NCBI GenBank assembly: GCA_002900995.3
Contig: CM035307.1
Location: forward strand, 4,429,105-4,493,104
Reading direction: 5' to 3'
Origin: Ganoderma boninense
Taxonomy: Eukaryota > Basidiomycota > Agaricomycetes > Polyporales > Polyporaceae
Length of the DNA stretch: 64,000 nucleotides
Shown: positions 34,484-46,713 of the stretch, piece by piece
How the letters are laid out: every line of letters starts with the position of its first letter
Numbering within the stretch: the first letter of the stretch is position 1
Translations under genes and position numbers: made by a program
Notes under the pieces: model-generated
What the model saw: the letters and a program-made list of their open reading frames with translations, nothing else
What the model was told of the DNA's origin: nothing
Database searches by the model: none

Positions 34484-35910
34484 ATGCCAGGACTACTCTC
34501 TCTCCCACCATTCCCTGAGGACGTCCCAACGCACCCTCTGCTCGTCATCGACTACGAGCTGATCAAGAAGCGCGACCAAGCTGAGATTGGCAAGCTTTGG
34601 ACGGCCGCGACCGAGCTTGGCTTCTGGTAGTACGTAGGCGATCTGTCAACCTCTCACAAAGGGAAGCTGACAACGTTGTGTTTCCTCAGTCTGAAGAACC
34701 ATGGGGCGGACGACGACGTCAACGAGATGTTCGAGATGGGTGCGGAGACGATGCGCCTCCCGCTCGATGAGAAGATGAAGTACGAGCAAGGGGATGCGGG
34801 GATCTCATTCGGGTGCGTACTCATCCCTATCCCCGCTTCTGTCTCTGCTAACGTCCCCCATTATCGCTGATTCATGGCTGCAGGTACAAGGCGGCTGGGG
34901 CGAACGCCACGGACGAGACCGGAGCGCTCGATACGGTAGAATTCATCAACGTCTCCAAAGACGACGCGCTCGCCTGGCCAGGAAAGGTCCACCGCGAGTA
35001 CCCCTCGACCGTGAACGCGCGAATGGAGTCCACCATTAAACCGTTCATCGAGAAGTCGCTCGCCGTGAACAACACCCTCCTAGCCGTGCTGAACGATAAG
35101 CTGGGGCTTCCGGAAGGCGCGCTTGCGCGTCGCCATCCGCGCGAGGAGCCGAGCGGGAGCGAGTCGCGCTGCATCAAGAATCCACCACGCCCGAACGGCA
35201 TATCCGAGGAGCAGGCAGCGATCGGTGCACATACGGACTTCGGCTCTCTGGTACGCTTCATCGTCTTTGTCAAGCGAGGGAGCGTTGCCTGACAGTGGTA
35301 TGCAGTCATTCCTGCATAACCGCCTCGGCGGGCTCCAGGTAATGGTACCACGGACGGAGCAGTGGCAGTACATCCGGGTACGATCCGCTTTCCCCACCTC
35401 TGAAACCCTACGTCGAGGCTAAAAACGGCACCATACAGCCTGTACCCGGCCATGCGATCTGCAACGTCGGAGACGCTCTGGCGATCTTCAGTGGCGGCAT
35501 CCTCCGGTCAAACCTCCACCGCGTAGTGTAGGACTGAACTTCTTTCTGGGTCCTTCATCCGGTGGCTGACTTGGCCATGTTGACAGCCCTCCACCGAAAG
35601 AACAAGGCAAATTCGAACGCTGGTCCCTAGTCTTCTTCACGCGGCCCGGAAACTCGATGATCCTCCGGCCCCTGTCCGACGAGAGCTCCATCATCGCAGA
35701 GGCAGTCGCTCAGCTCCCAGAGGACAAGTACAATACTGGGTCGACTTCCCTTGACTGGTTCACGCGCCGGATCAAGAACCAGCGGGTCAAGAACCGGACG
35801 GTATGCTGTTTTTGAAGTTGGACAGACTCGTAAACAAGCTCATCGTCACACAGGGTCCGGAGACCTGGAGGGCTAGCCGTGGAACAGAGCATCGCCCCTC
35901 AGCAGCATAG
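34484..35910 (+). CDS. 2OG-Fe(II) oxygenase, copy D, inverted paralogue (355 aa, 7 exons)
   Basis: Isopenicillin-N-synthase-like 2-oxoglutarate/Fe(II) oxygenase. Exons: 34484-34629, 34690-34812, 34884-35250, 35306-35377, 35439-35527, 35587-35800, 35854-35910; the 1,068-nt frame is continuous. Exon lengths 146/123/72/89/214 are identical to the minus-strand copies, and intron phases match exactly. The start is MPGLLSLPPFPEDV. Iron ligands are in GAHTDFGSL and SNLHRVV; RWSLVFF gives the 2-oxoglutarate Arg-x-Ser. It has two extra codons in exon 3, and the LQV loop reads VMVPRTEQWQY rather than VLPPGSDRWFY, so its substrate pocket probably differs. It is the only copy on the plus strand, so the array includes an inversion. 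Likely functional. Confidence 0.9.
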
Positions 35911-36029
35911 GAAGGCACTGGCGACTCATACGTTGTTACGAGCGTACACAGCCTGAATCACATGAGAAAGTAAGGGACAGGAAGTGTACAAGTATGCTGC
36001 TCTTGAATATATCGCGAGCTGGCTATCAC

Positions 36030-36345
36030 CGTCTTTATGGCTTCTCCTCTGACCCAATTTCGACCCTAACCGTCCCCTGCGTCCGATGGTCCTACAGAGC
36101 GAATGCGCACAGGGCACCCACCTCGATTTCCTCAAGTCGGAACACTTCACCGGGCTATGGCTCATCATCCTGACGCCGCATGGTCACTTAGAAGTACTAG
36201 AGTGCCGGAGTCACGGAATCTGGTGTCGCGAAGGAGCGCAGCATGTCCGTGACCGCGTCCTAGAAGCAAAACAAGGTGACGATTAGTCCTAATCCTCTTG
36301 CATAGAGGCTTGAACTCGAACGCTGATCAAGACAACTCTGGTGTC
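36030..36345 (-). pseudogene. Decayed fragment of an F-box/LRR-like gene (last exon plus intron)
   Basis: The reverse strand matches the 3' end of the F-box-like gene at 38.6-40.1 kb. After a CTTCTAG acceptor it reads DAVTDMLRSFATPDSVT, compared with DAIIVMLRSFSTLESIT there. After stops it reads PGEVFRLEEIEVGALCA, then HRTQGTVRVEIGSEE, compared with HHTRGEVKVEMGSEATE. The intron and part of the preceding exon also align (AACTCGAACGCT followed by CAAGACA on the plus strand), but the donor GTGAGC has become ATCAGC. With several in-frame stops this is a dead duplicate. Confidence 0.8.
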
Positions 36346-36682
36346 ATATATATTTATACAGGCTGTTATCAAGGCGTCAGCTTAAGGCCTGTGAACACGG
36401 CCTCCAGACGTCTACAGTGGGACAAGATCGATACGGAACGCGCACCGCAGGAGGTAATTGTAACGGTGTAGACGGACTCGCATGTGTCTGCTTCATTTTC
36501 AACTTTCAATGATTGTTGCTCAATGTTTTGGTTTTCTGCACACTGGCAGCGCATGCGATTCACAATCTATTATGTATGATCTAGATTCAAGTGGCTCCAG
36601 GAGACAACCTCGCCACCAGAGGCCACCAGGACAAGGGAGTAGAACATTTTGTCCTGGCGCCTGCTGCTTGTCGCCCCAAGGG

Positions 36683-36690
36683 TATAAAAA
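36683..36690 (+). promoter_or_regulatory. TATA box of the WD40 gene
   Basis: TATAAAAA lies 207-214 bases upstream of 36897. No ATG occurs between it and 36897, which supports that start codon. Confidence 0.6.
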
Positions 36691-36896
36691 CAAGTTGCCC
36701 CGTACTGGTGTTGTCAATTCAGTTCCGTTTTGGTCCCAATAGCCCCGCCACACGCACCATCCATCATTCCGCCACGCCGTCACAGGCCGCCACTCCGCCA
36801 CCGCCACGGCTGCTCGCTTTTAAATACCGCGCATACCCTGCCAAGGCTTCCTCCCTCTCGTCCAAGGAACTTTTGCTGGAAACGTTGCCTCCTCAG

Positions 36897-38274
36897 ATGA
36901 TGTTCATGGATGATAACAGAGAAGGTACGGTGGTCGTGTTTCTGTTTTATACACGTTCTGCTGACGAGTAATTGACACTATGTCTAATTGCCTGCCTTGC
37001 CATAGCCGAACGGACTGATGAGCTACCTGAAGGCGACGCATTCGAGAACAAGGGTAGGCCCGTTTTGCTGATAAGGAAGGATCTTCGTTGACGTTGTGGC
37101 GATAGCTGCAGAACAACAAAAAGACGATGTGGACACCTCAGGAGACCCACAGCCTGGACCCAGTCAACCCCAAGAAGAAGAGAAGACGATGACTCGCGCG
37201 GATTACCCGGAATACAAGGCGAGGCCTCTGTCATCTTGCAGGGTCACACAGGCGGCGTCACCTGTGTCGCATTCTCCCCTGACGGCCGCTATCTGGCGAG
37301 TGGCTCTGAAGACACGACGGTCATCCTCCGTGACGGCACGACTGGCGTTGTGATCCAGACGTTGACGGACCACGAGGATCATGCGGTGTGGTCTCTGGCG
37401 TTCTCCCCGGACAGCACCCGCATGTGCACTGGCGCGAACGACGGCATGGCGCTCGTGTGGGACCTGGAGAACACCTCGGTAGTCGCCGTGCTCGATGGCC
37501 ACACGCGCGTCGTGCAAGCCATCGCGTACTCTCCCGACGGCCAGAAGATCGTGACGTGCTCCGTCGACTTCAGCGTCCGGATCTGGGACGCGATGAGCGG
37601 CACCATGCTGCACAAGATGGACGACCACGGGGCGGTCGTCATGTCCGCCGTGTTCTCGCCTGACGGGAAGTGGGTGGCGTCGTGCGGGGCGGACTACACG
37701 GCGAAGATCTGGCACGCAGACACGGGCGCGCTGCTGCACTCGCTGGACGTGCACACGGGCGTGGTGTGGTCGGTCGCGTTCTCGCATGACAGCCGGCGGC
37801 TGGTGACGGGGTCGGACGACATGACGAGCCGAATCTGGCGGGTGGAGACGGGGGAGGAGCTGGTGATCCTACACGAGCACCAGGGCCCGGTGTGGTGCGT
37901 CGCGTTCTCGCCCGACGGCAAGTACGTGATGTCGGCGTCGAACGACGCGACGATCAAGGTGTGCGACTCGTACACGAGCGAGAAGCCTGGTGCAGGCGTT
38001 CGAGCGGCACGACACGCTGGTGAACGCGGCCGTGTTCTCGCCCGACGGGCGGTGGATCGCGTCGAGCGTGGGCGACAACGCGGTGATGGTGTGGAACGTG
38101 AAGACGGGCCGGAACCTGCCTGTGATGCGGGGCCACCTGGACAAGGTGGCCGGGCTGCAGTTCTCGCCGGAGGGCGACAGGCTGGTGTCGTGCTCGGACG
38201 ATGGGACTCTTCGTATCTGGACTCTGCCGGACGACATCGACACGGAAGACGTACCGGAAGAGGTCGCGGTGTAG
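36897..38274 (+). pseudogene. Eight-repeat WD40 protein gene with two frame breaks
   Basis: Predicted beta-propeller scaffold protein; partner unknown. Exon 1 36897-36924 (MMFMDDNRE), exon 2 37006-37053 and exon 3 from 37106 join in phase to an acidic Pro/Gln-rich N-terminus ending DYPEYKARP. Near 37,226 the frame breaks: one base is missing before VILQGHTGGVTCVAFSPDG, which opens the WD repeats. Six repeats follow, with GH and WD/IW dipeptide landmarks (for example DGHTRVVQAIAYSPDG, KIWHADTG). Near 37,986 one extra C breaks the frame again, and repeats seven and eight (FERHDTLVNAAVF, MRGHLDKVAGLQF) continue to a stop at 38274. In repeat six the usual WD reads CD (IKVCDS). Protein spacing on either side of both breaks is natural, so these are single-base events: real pseudogenisation or assembly indels. 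Confidence 0.75.
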
Positions 38275-38647
38275 TCCCAGCAATAGATTTCTAGTGCTCG
38301 TCATGGATTCGCGTGCGCCTGTTTCGTGCGTTTTGCATCGATGTTACTTTGGATGACAACGACCCTATGTTTTCGTGTTCTGTCTTGAATGTGATTCATA
38401 ACCTTGATCGGATTCGGGGTCGCCATCACAGTTTGCCTTCCACCTTTCAACGGTTTCCGCCTCATTCTTGAGTCTCGTTGAACTTCTTACCAGCCCTTAA
38501 CCTCATTACTCACCACATATTCTAGGACGTCATAAGGGACATGCTGCCCTCCATTTTCGACGCTCGAGTATCCCACTCTGGAACGATTCCGAGAGAAGTG
38601 GTTTGCGTAGAGGTAATAAACCGTTATGCTTGTCTCGAATACATCCT

Positions 38648-40113
38648 CTATTCCGTTGCTTCTGACCCCATTTCGACCTTTACCTCCCCCCTCGTATGGT
38701 GGTTCCGCATCTCGAACCGTACGCGCGACGCGGAGGGGACAGCCCCACGCAAGGCTGCGCACATGGCATTTACGTCCATTTCGTCGGCATACACCTCTCC
38801 CGGCACCAGACTTTCATGACTACACCGCTCCTTGCTCGGGAAGCGGAGCTCCACAGTGATGGACTCGAGCGTCGAAAAGGAGCGCAACATGACGATGATG
38901 GCATCCTAGAAAAGAAAAGAAGGTGCGCGATGAGTCTTGGTCCGCTTGTGTCGAGACGTTTCCAACTCGAACGCTCACCAAGACATCGCCCAGATCCAAG
39001 TCATACCCTCGTATCATATATTCGTCCGGGGTGATGTCAAGCATAAGCTCGAGCACTTTCAGCGTGGCGCCGCACGCCTCTGCGAACGTTCGAGTGAACT
39101 CCTCGTCGAGAAAGGCGCCGAACTGGTAGAAGGAGATGTCGAGCCGTGTCGCCTGCGCCGGTACCAGGGCATCGCGCAGTATGTCTGGCGTCAAATCGCA
39201 GGCGTCGTGGAGCTGCAGCCGCGACACGGGGCATGGCAACCCCAGCAGCCACAGCATGACGATCGTGCCTACGAACCTATCGAGCGACTTCCAGCACCCG
39301 TGCCGACGTAGCTGTGCTTCGTTCTCCGCTCGGAACTGGTCGACTCCCACCTCCTCCGCCTCGTATGTCCCATGCAACCACGTCAGGATGGCCAGTGTTC
39401 GGAGCTTAGGAAATGCACGGACGTAGTGCCAGGTGATGGGAGACGCAGGCTCGTCCAGCGTCAAGTGTGAGACGTGTGGATACTGGGGTGTATCGTCTTG
39501 AGGGTCGACCGTGAAGCCCCGCCCCGCCGATAGGTAACAAAGACTGGCGGAGAACGGCCGTAGGAGCATATGGGGTCTCGGTCGCCGGACTGGCTATCCG
39601 AGTCCTGAATCAACTGCTTGGCAAATTCGAGCTCTACTGTCTCGAGCTTAGACTGCATCGACTGGAGCATGTTGATGGAGAGTTCCCGACGGGATATAAA
39701 TGAATCGCTTTGATACTGGTCAAATCGGCTATTGCACTGGCCAAGGAAGGATGGGTCGAGAGAAGGGGCTCCAGGGAAAGGATATCGAGTTCCGCAAGCC
39801 GAGAGATGGGGGAGAGAGAGTTGAGCATCTTTTCGAATCGTTTGGCGACTGGGGGCGAAAGCTTCAAGTTGATATCGAGTGTGAGTTGTCGCAGATGGCG
39901 CATTCGCGAGCCTCCGTCTGCATCCATGAATCGGAGAAACGATTCAAGACCCGGTTCCTTCCCTATCCGTACGCGGTCCGCGTCTTTGAGGAACTGCTTT
40001 CCACCCTCCCTGTAGAGGACTTTACAGGTTGACATAAGGTCCAGTTTCGTCTGCTTGTGTGCGAGGGAGAAAACAAGTAGCAGGACATCCGCGTTCAGGA
40101 CCGTCCTGTTCAT
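38648..40113 (-). pseudogene. F-box/LRR-like protein gene with two frame breaks
   Basis: Likely F-box-type protein. The N-terminus MNRTVLNADVLLLVFSLA and DLMSTCKVLYREGG has the form of the F-box helices of this family, followed by leucine-rich segments (MRHLRQLTLDINLKL, RLAELDILSLEPLL). Near 39,680 the frame changes, apparently by one lost G, to continue as LSINMLQSMQSKLETVELEF. Near 39,590 it changes again to LLRPFSASLCYLSAGRG, then runs openly through the rest of the repeats. A 73-nt intron (38906-38978, GTGAGC to TTCTAG) joins in phase to the last exon DAIIVMLRSFSTLESITVEL, and the stop is at 38648. The decayed fragment at 36.0-36.3 kb is a partial copy of this gene, and the gene at 22.4-23.9 kb is a distant relative with the same last intron. 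Confidence 0.65.
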
Positions 40114-41516
40114 CTGCAACCGGCCAAACATAAGTACAATTAGCCTCATAAAGTAGTACAATGTGTTTCTGAAAAGTTCACCCGCCTTTGTTTCGGACGC
40201 AGTGTTTGCCACTGCCCACTCGACACTTGGATGCTGGCTGCGGGGACGTCTCCCGCCGGAACAGGGTAGTGCTTCTTATATCGGACCTGCGATACCTAGC
40301 GGCTCAAGGGCCTTTGTTCAATGTTTCGCGCAGTCAAGAAGATCCAAGTGGCAAAGACCGTTTGATCCGAGTCAAACCTGATTGATATGGTTAAGGATGG
40401 CTCGAGCCGATATAAGAAAGCCAGGATTGTAATCGCGAAGCCTTTATAGGTGACGATATTTGCAAAAACACTCAATGGATGTTTGTCTCTCGTGAATAGG
40501 GCAGTTCGAGGGAACATGATAACATTCCCGTTTGCTCTGGTCAGGACTCGGCCTTAGCAAGATAGACAATGCCATGAACCCGTCAACGAAGTTAACTTTA
40601 ATACCGCAGAACAGCCAGCCGATCCTAATAACTGGTAGGAGCCGCGCCAAGGCAGCACACCTCCCGCCGGGCGATAATCTGTCCATGCCAGCCTGTACTA
40701 CCATAGAGGAACTCGAGGGACCTGGACCCTCGTTTTACTGGCCCCTATGGGAAACGTCGAAATCCCTTGGACTCAGGTCCCAAAATAACAGGCTCACCAC
40801 GCTCACGGGGCTGACTCGTACTCGCATACCGTGAGCAATGAGCACGGTGGCCCGGGGATGAAGGATGACGTCTCGAGGCCTCCTGCCTGGGCCGGCTCCC
40901 ATGTTCCTGGGACTGGAGCGTTTTATTGCCGAATACCGTGTACTATGGGGAGGGGCGGCTCCGGCAGGGCACAAGATACCCGCAGGAACGAAGACGAAAG
41001 CTTTGAAGAAGAGTCCTGCCTTCTAACTTTGGCGGCGGAGGCCCGCCGGGATGCGGAAGAGACTGAATTATGATCATAATTATAAGAGAACTCGGAGCCG
41101 TGGCGCGGCGGTGTTCGCTTGCGGGAGCAGCTGAGTAGTGCATCCTCCGAGAGCCGAGCCGGGAATTGTGGTCTGTAAATATAATTCATTCATCTTCATC
41201 GACAACAACTGCGATACACCGGCACGCCGTATATACACTGCCGTCACAGCTTATAAACCCATCTTCCGCAGGCAAGCGAGACACGGAAACAAGAGATGAT
41301 AACGATTTCGGGGGAGGGGGAGAGGTGGGGAGGGGACATAGACATTTAACCGAGACCGGGGCCGGGGAAGAACTTCGAGCGGGTTAGGGGCGCGCCCGCG
41401 AAGTCTTCTGAAACTCTAAAATGTCCCTCGCGCGTGGAGCTTAGGACGGGGGGCTAAAAACGCAACGACAATTCAGAATCTCTCGTGTAACGTCTGCGAG
41501 GCGATTGGATGCGCAC
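40114..41516. other. Intergenic, no gene seen
   Basis: About 1.4 kb between the F-box-like gene (minus, starting at 40113) and the 3' end of the peroxidase gene. A CTATAAAGG motif on the minus strand near 40,445 is TATA-like. No domain is recognised in any frame. Confidence 0.45.
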
Positions 41517-42873
<1,357 letters not shown>

Positions 42874-42945
42874 GAGTCCTGTGGGGTGCGCTGAGGAAAG
42901 CAGAGAACTGGAGTGTTCTGAGGAGGTCGAGCGAGAACAGGACGC

Positions 42946-42953
42946 CTTTTATA
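42946..42953 (-). promoter_or_regulatory. TATA box of the peroxidase gene
   Basis: The reverse strand reads TATAAAAG about 75 bases upstream of the start codon, an ideal spacing. Confidence 0.75.
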
Positions 42954-44259
42954 CGCCACAGGACGTGGTTTGCTTGCTTTCCAAGTACAGAGGGTGTCGC
43001 ATACGCAGGAGTGAAGCGGGACCGAGCATTCCACCTCCGTCAGCATGGACAGGCCAATCGCGAGACGCGAATTGCGCGATCCTCAGTGCCGTTTGCGCCC
43101 CTCGACCAGGACACCGGGCGGGCAGCCACGGCCAGAGCGTCGGTGTGTTGCTCGGGCCTGGGCAGACGGCCAATCGGTGCGCTGCGCTCCTGCGCTGCCG
43201 GCAGCCGTCCTCTGCGAGGAGCCGACGCGTGTATTTGACGCATACAAGTGTCGCGTGTTGCTGAGAGCAGGAGGCGGCGTCGACGTCAGTAAGAAGCCGT
43301 CTCCGTCAGCGACAGTGGGACACAGACGTAGCAGATAGGTACGCGCATCCGGCGCAAAGAGGTGTCTTGGTTGACCAGACTGCGGGCTCGGGAAGAGCGT
43401 TGGAACCAGCAGAAGGGGAGGACCGCAGCCTTGTCCTCGATTATACGGACCGCCACGTCGATAGGCCAGTCTGACACACGGCCGGCGGGTTCGGGGGCGC
43501 TTCAGGGAACAACGCAGTGGGTACGTGCACGACATGGAGAGGGGTCTTGTATTGGCATGAATTGGGGTGTCGACCAGTAGACTGGGAGACGGCAGAGAGA
43601 GGGATGCCGAACGAAGATGCGTTGAACTTGTGGCAACGTTTTTCGTCTCGGATACTCGGAGAGTTTAAATGTTCCGGACCAGTCCCACAAGGAGGAGTCG
43701 GAGAGTTGGGGTGCTTGAGACGCAAGTCTAAAGCAGAGACTAGCTGATAGGAGGAACGATGAAGGAGGGCAGAATTGAGGGGGAGTGCAAAGAGCGGCAT
43801 TGTATATGGGGATCTCGCCGCTGCGCAGCTGAGGGCCAAGGAGTGGATGAAGGAGGGCAAGCCTGAGGCTGACGAGCTGCGGTGTGCCGGGCAGGGACAT
43901 CTACCGCTGTCAGAAAGTTAAGATTGGCTCTCATGGTAGAGGGGCAGAACATGCGTCGAGATAAATATGACCCTTGAGTGCGATCGGTGCAAAACAGAGT
44001 TGGCCGCCTGAAAACGTACACGACCTGTTACATGCCAGCTTGAGATGAAGAGCAGGTAGATCAGCATCCGGACAACGTGAAGCTAGCGAGAACCCGGGTC
44101 TCCAACATGGATCTTGCAGACCATGCAGCATCGATCATTAAGCACGTCAGCCGTAGGGGCGCAAGAAACGCTGAACCAGTTTGTTGGACGTTCGCCCTCA
44201 CGAACCTGCCACCTCCCACTCGATCAAGATCCAAGAAAAGGGTGCCTGACCTACACGCT

Positions 44260-44640
44260 ATGGAGCTCGAGCTGAACTCGTCCTCCGCTACGCGAAAATA
44301 ACTCGCAACGACCCGGTCCTGCCGCGGCTGGCGATGCAAGAAATAGCCGGCCTGGCTAGGAACACGATCCCATCCTGATGGGAGGATTGACGAAATGCCA
44401 TGGGAACCCCTCCCAGTCCCGATAAACATGGACTGGCTAAGTAGATGCCGCCCAACTGTTGCAACGCCTGACGACGCGCTGACAGACCGGGGCTCTAACA
44501 TCCTGAGAACACCTTTGAGAGACAGCGTCTTCCCCACCTGCGACGTGCCAGATATCGACCGTCGAGCCAGAGCTATATGAGACTTGCCCTTCTGGAGTTT
44601 CCACCTCTCCAAACTTGGAGGCAGACACAGGGATCTCCTG
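44260..44640. repeat. Diverged tandem duplication, unit 1
   Basis: This unit aligns with 44910-45290 at an offset of about 654 bases. Shared blocks include GCGATGCA, ATCCCATCCTG, GGGAACCCCTCCC and GATAAACATGGAC, in the same order. On the minus strand both units give fragmentary related peptides around SQRC, so they may derive from a duplicated protein segment. Confidence 0.65.
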
Positions 44641-44909
44641 CTCGACATCGGAAGACATGTTCACGTCACACTGGGCGGGAAGCAAGGAGCAGGCGGCTCA
44701 CAATGCCACCAATTCGTTACTCTGCTCGGGTCCCGCACCGATAATACCGCGCCGACGTCGGACCACATCACACCCATGGGTGCGAGGCGGTCTGACCTCC
44801 GTCGATGGGCTGCAGAACACTGAGCTTAGGGATTTCCACCGGATGATGGGGGCCAGCTCCGCTCTTCACAGAAACCGACACAGGGGTCTCGTCTATACGC
44901 CACTGAGAA

Positions 44910-45290
44910 CTTGAACCCGTCTTTCCCATGAGAGACACGCATATATTCGTCGTCAACGACAGCTCGGTCCCGCGCCGCCCCTTAGCGATGCAGGACATGG
45001 CCGATTGAGCTAGGAACACTATCCCATCCTGGTGGGAAGATTTGCGACAGGACCTGGGAACCCCTCCCCGTCCAGATAAACATGGACCGGCGAGGTGCCG
45101 CCCAACAGCGGTTGAAACGACCTTACAGACGGCCTCTATTACGCAACACCTCTGGGACAGGGTCGCAAAGCCGTCGCGTCTGCCGCTCCTCGGACGAGCC
45201 ATATATCTCCCTCTGCCAGAACATCGAACTTGCCGTTCCGACCTGGCCACCTTCGACCTCTCCAGTATCTCGACCGCTGATGTGGCACGA
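44910..45290. repeat. Diverged tandem duplication, unit 2
   Basis: Second unit of the duplication described at 44260-44640, by eye roughly 65-75% identical in its core (44985-45150). The function of the duplicated sequence is unknown. Confidence 0.65.
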
Positions 45291-46659
45291 ACTCCCATCG
45301 TGTTGCGCTGGTAAGCCTCCTGCTCTCGGAGCACCCGCGGGCGGTCGATGTCTGGCGATACTGCTTCATAGAAGATACCCCCGGCATCGGCGGATATAGT
45401 CTGCATGCGGCAGCGACGCATCGATGTCCTCTCCGCCGCTGCTCTTCGACATACCGTTTTAGGCGGTTTTAGGCCATATGAATGACATACCTGCGACAGT
45501 TTCCCCTCTGAACCCTGTGCTGCGAGTCCTGCGTCGCGAGGATGCCCTCCCGGTGCGGGTTGAATACGTTTACATCGACGAGCTGTTCCACGTTGTACAA
45601 CTTGCACTTGGACCTCCACTGGACCACCGCCACGAGGATGAACGAGCAGAGTGCGGGATTGTGACAGGCCAATAGAGAAGACTAGACCTTCTCTCTGGAT
45701 CTAGTCGCATCGAATGAGGGTAAAGGGAGGACCTTGAGCGCACCGGACTTCGCTTGCTCTCGCCAGATTGTCGCAGGGGCACAAACATGCGCACACAACA
45801 GACAGCTCCGGCGCTTATCACCTGGCCAAGCCGCCTGTCCGTGTTCTGAGTGACTAGCAGTACGTACTCTGAGTCTGTCTCTTCACCACCATGACATTCA
45901 CACGTTCTCTTCCAACGGATTCTGGAGCTCTCAGAGTCCGCCTCAGAGGAGACACTGCTTCGGGAACAGCTCAGCGCCTGCTTTTGCTTCCCCGCCTTCA
46001 AGTTAAACGTCCACCTTCGGGCGTTCATAGGAAGCACTTAGCAGACGACTTCATTCTATTTCCCGTTGGGTACTGGGGCAGGTCAGATGGGCCGTCGCGT
46101 GAGGATGGATGCCGTACCTGCAATTCGAAAGGCGTCGGTAGATGTACTCGGGTCGCCATATTGAGAGGATGACAGAAAGATGGAAGCTGTGGATGGTCTA
46201 GACGAGTTGGTCCAGGTCGTAGTAGGAGTGGTCATGCGTCCCCGGATTGAACTGGGACGTTCTGCCTCGCTCCGCTAGCGGAGTCAACTGATTTCAAAGC
46301 TACACCGGCAATCCACCACCGTGGGCCGCTAGTGTTGAACATCGTCCCGAAGTTCAACTTGCGGGTGGGCTTAATCCGAGCCTGTAATGATGTGCTGGAT
46401 TTCGGAGTAAGTGTAGAGTAGATAGTTACAGCGCCTCGTCATGCCTCGAACCTGACCTTGGTGGCTGAAGTGGTTGGATTTGTGGCTGTGGCGTGCGAAT
46501 GCACACGTGAGCGGACGGCCACGTGGGTGAGCGGATAATGGAAGCGCGCGAAGGATGGAAGGAGGACGGTCGAATGACCAGCTCCTGGAGTCTGTTCGCC
46601 ACCTTCGACAGCCTTCGACGTCGACCACCCCCACGTTGTCTGCCTGGGGCCCTCTACTC

Positions 46660-46666
46660 ATATACC
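46660..46666 (+). promoter_or_regulatory. TATA-like element of the GH92 gene
   Basis: ATATACC lies about 50 bases before the start codon at 46714, implying a short leader. Confidence 0.45.
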
Positions 46667-46713
46667 AGCCCTGGAGGACGCACGAGGGCAGCATTCTCTT
46701 CAACACGGACGCA

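Larger units (their letters stand above)
42960..46650. other. Intergenic region between peroxidase and mannosidase genes
   Basis: The first few hundred bases are the peroxidase upstream region; one match to the loose metal-response consensus TGCRCNC (TGCGCCC, 43094-43100) is not significant alone. The tandem duplication at 44.2-45.3 kb is the only clear structure. Plus frame 45478-45675 (65 codons, MNDIPATVSPL...) and minus frames at 43441-43900 have no recognisable domain and are not called. Confidence 0.4.

Noticed and set aside
37990..38274. 94-codon plus frame as a separate small WD protein
   Set aside because: It is repeats seven and eight of the WD40 gene displaced by one inserted base.
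38820..39569. 249-codon minus frame as a stand-alone gene
   Set aside because: It begins inside a leucine-rich repeat and reads through the splice donor at 38978; it is the middle exon of the F-box/LRR-like gene.
41485..41516. Possible extra intron at the peroxidase C-terminus (GTAAGT to CTCGCAG)
   Set aside because: It would be under 30 nt, too short for a fungal intron; the in-frame TAA is accepted as the stop.
43094..43100. Metal-response-like TGCGCCC upstream of the peroxidase
   Set aside because: The consensus is too loose for a single match to mean anything.
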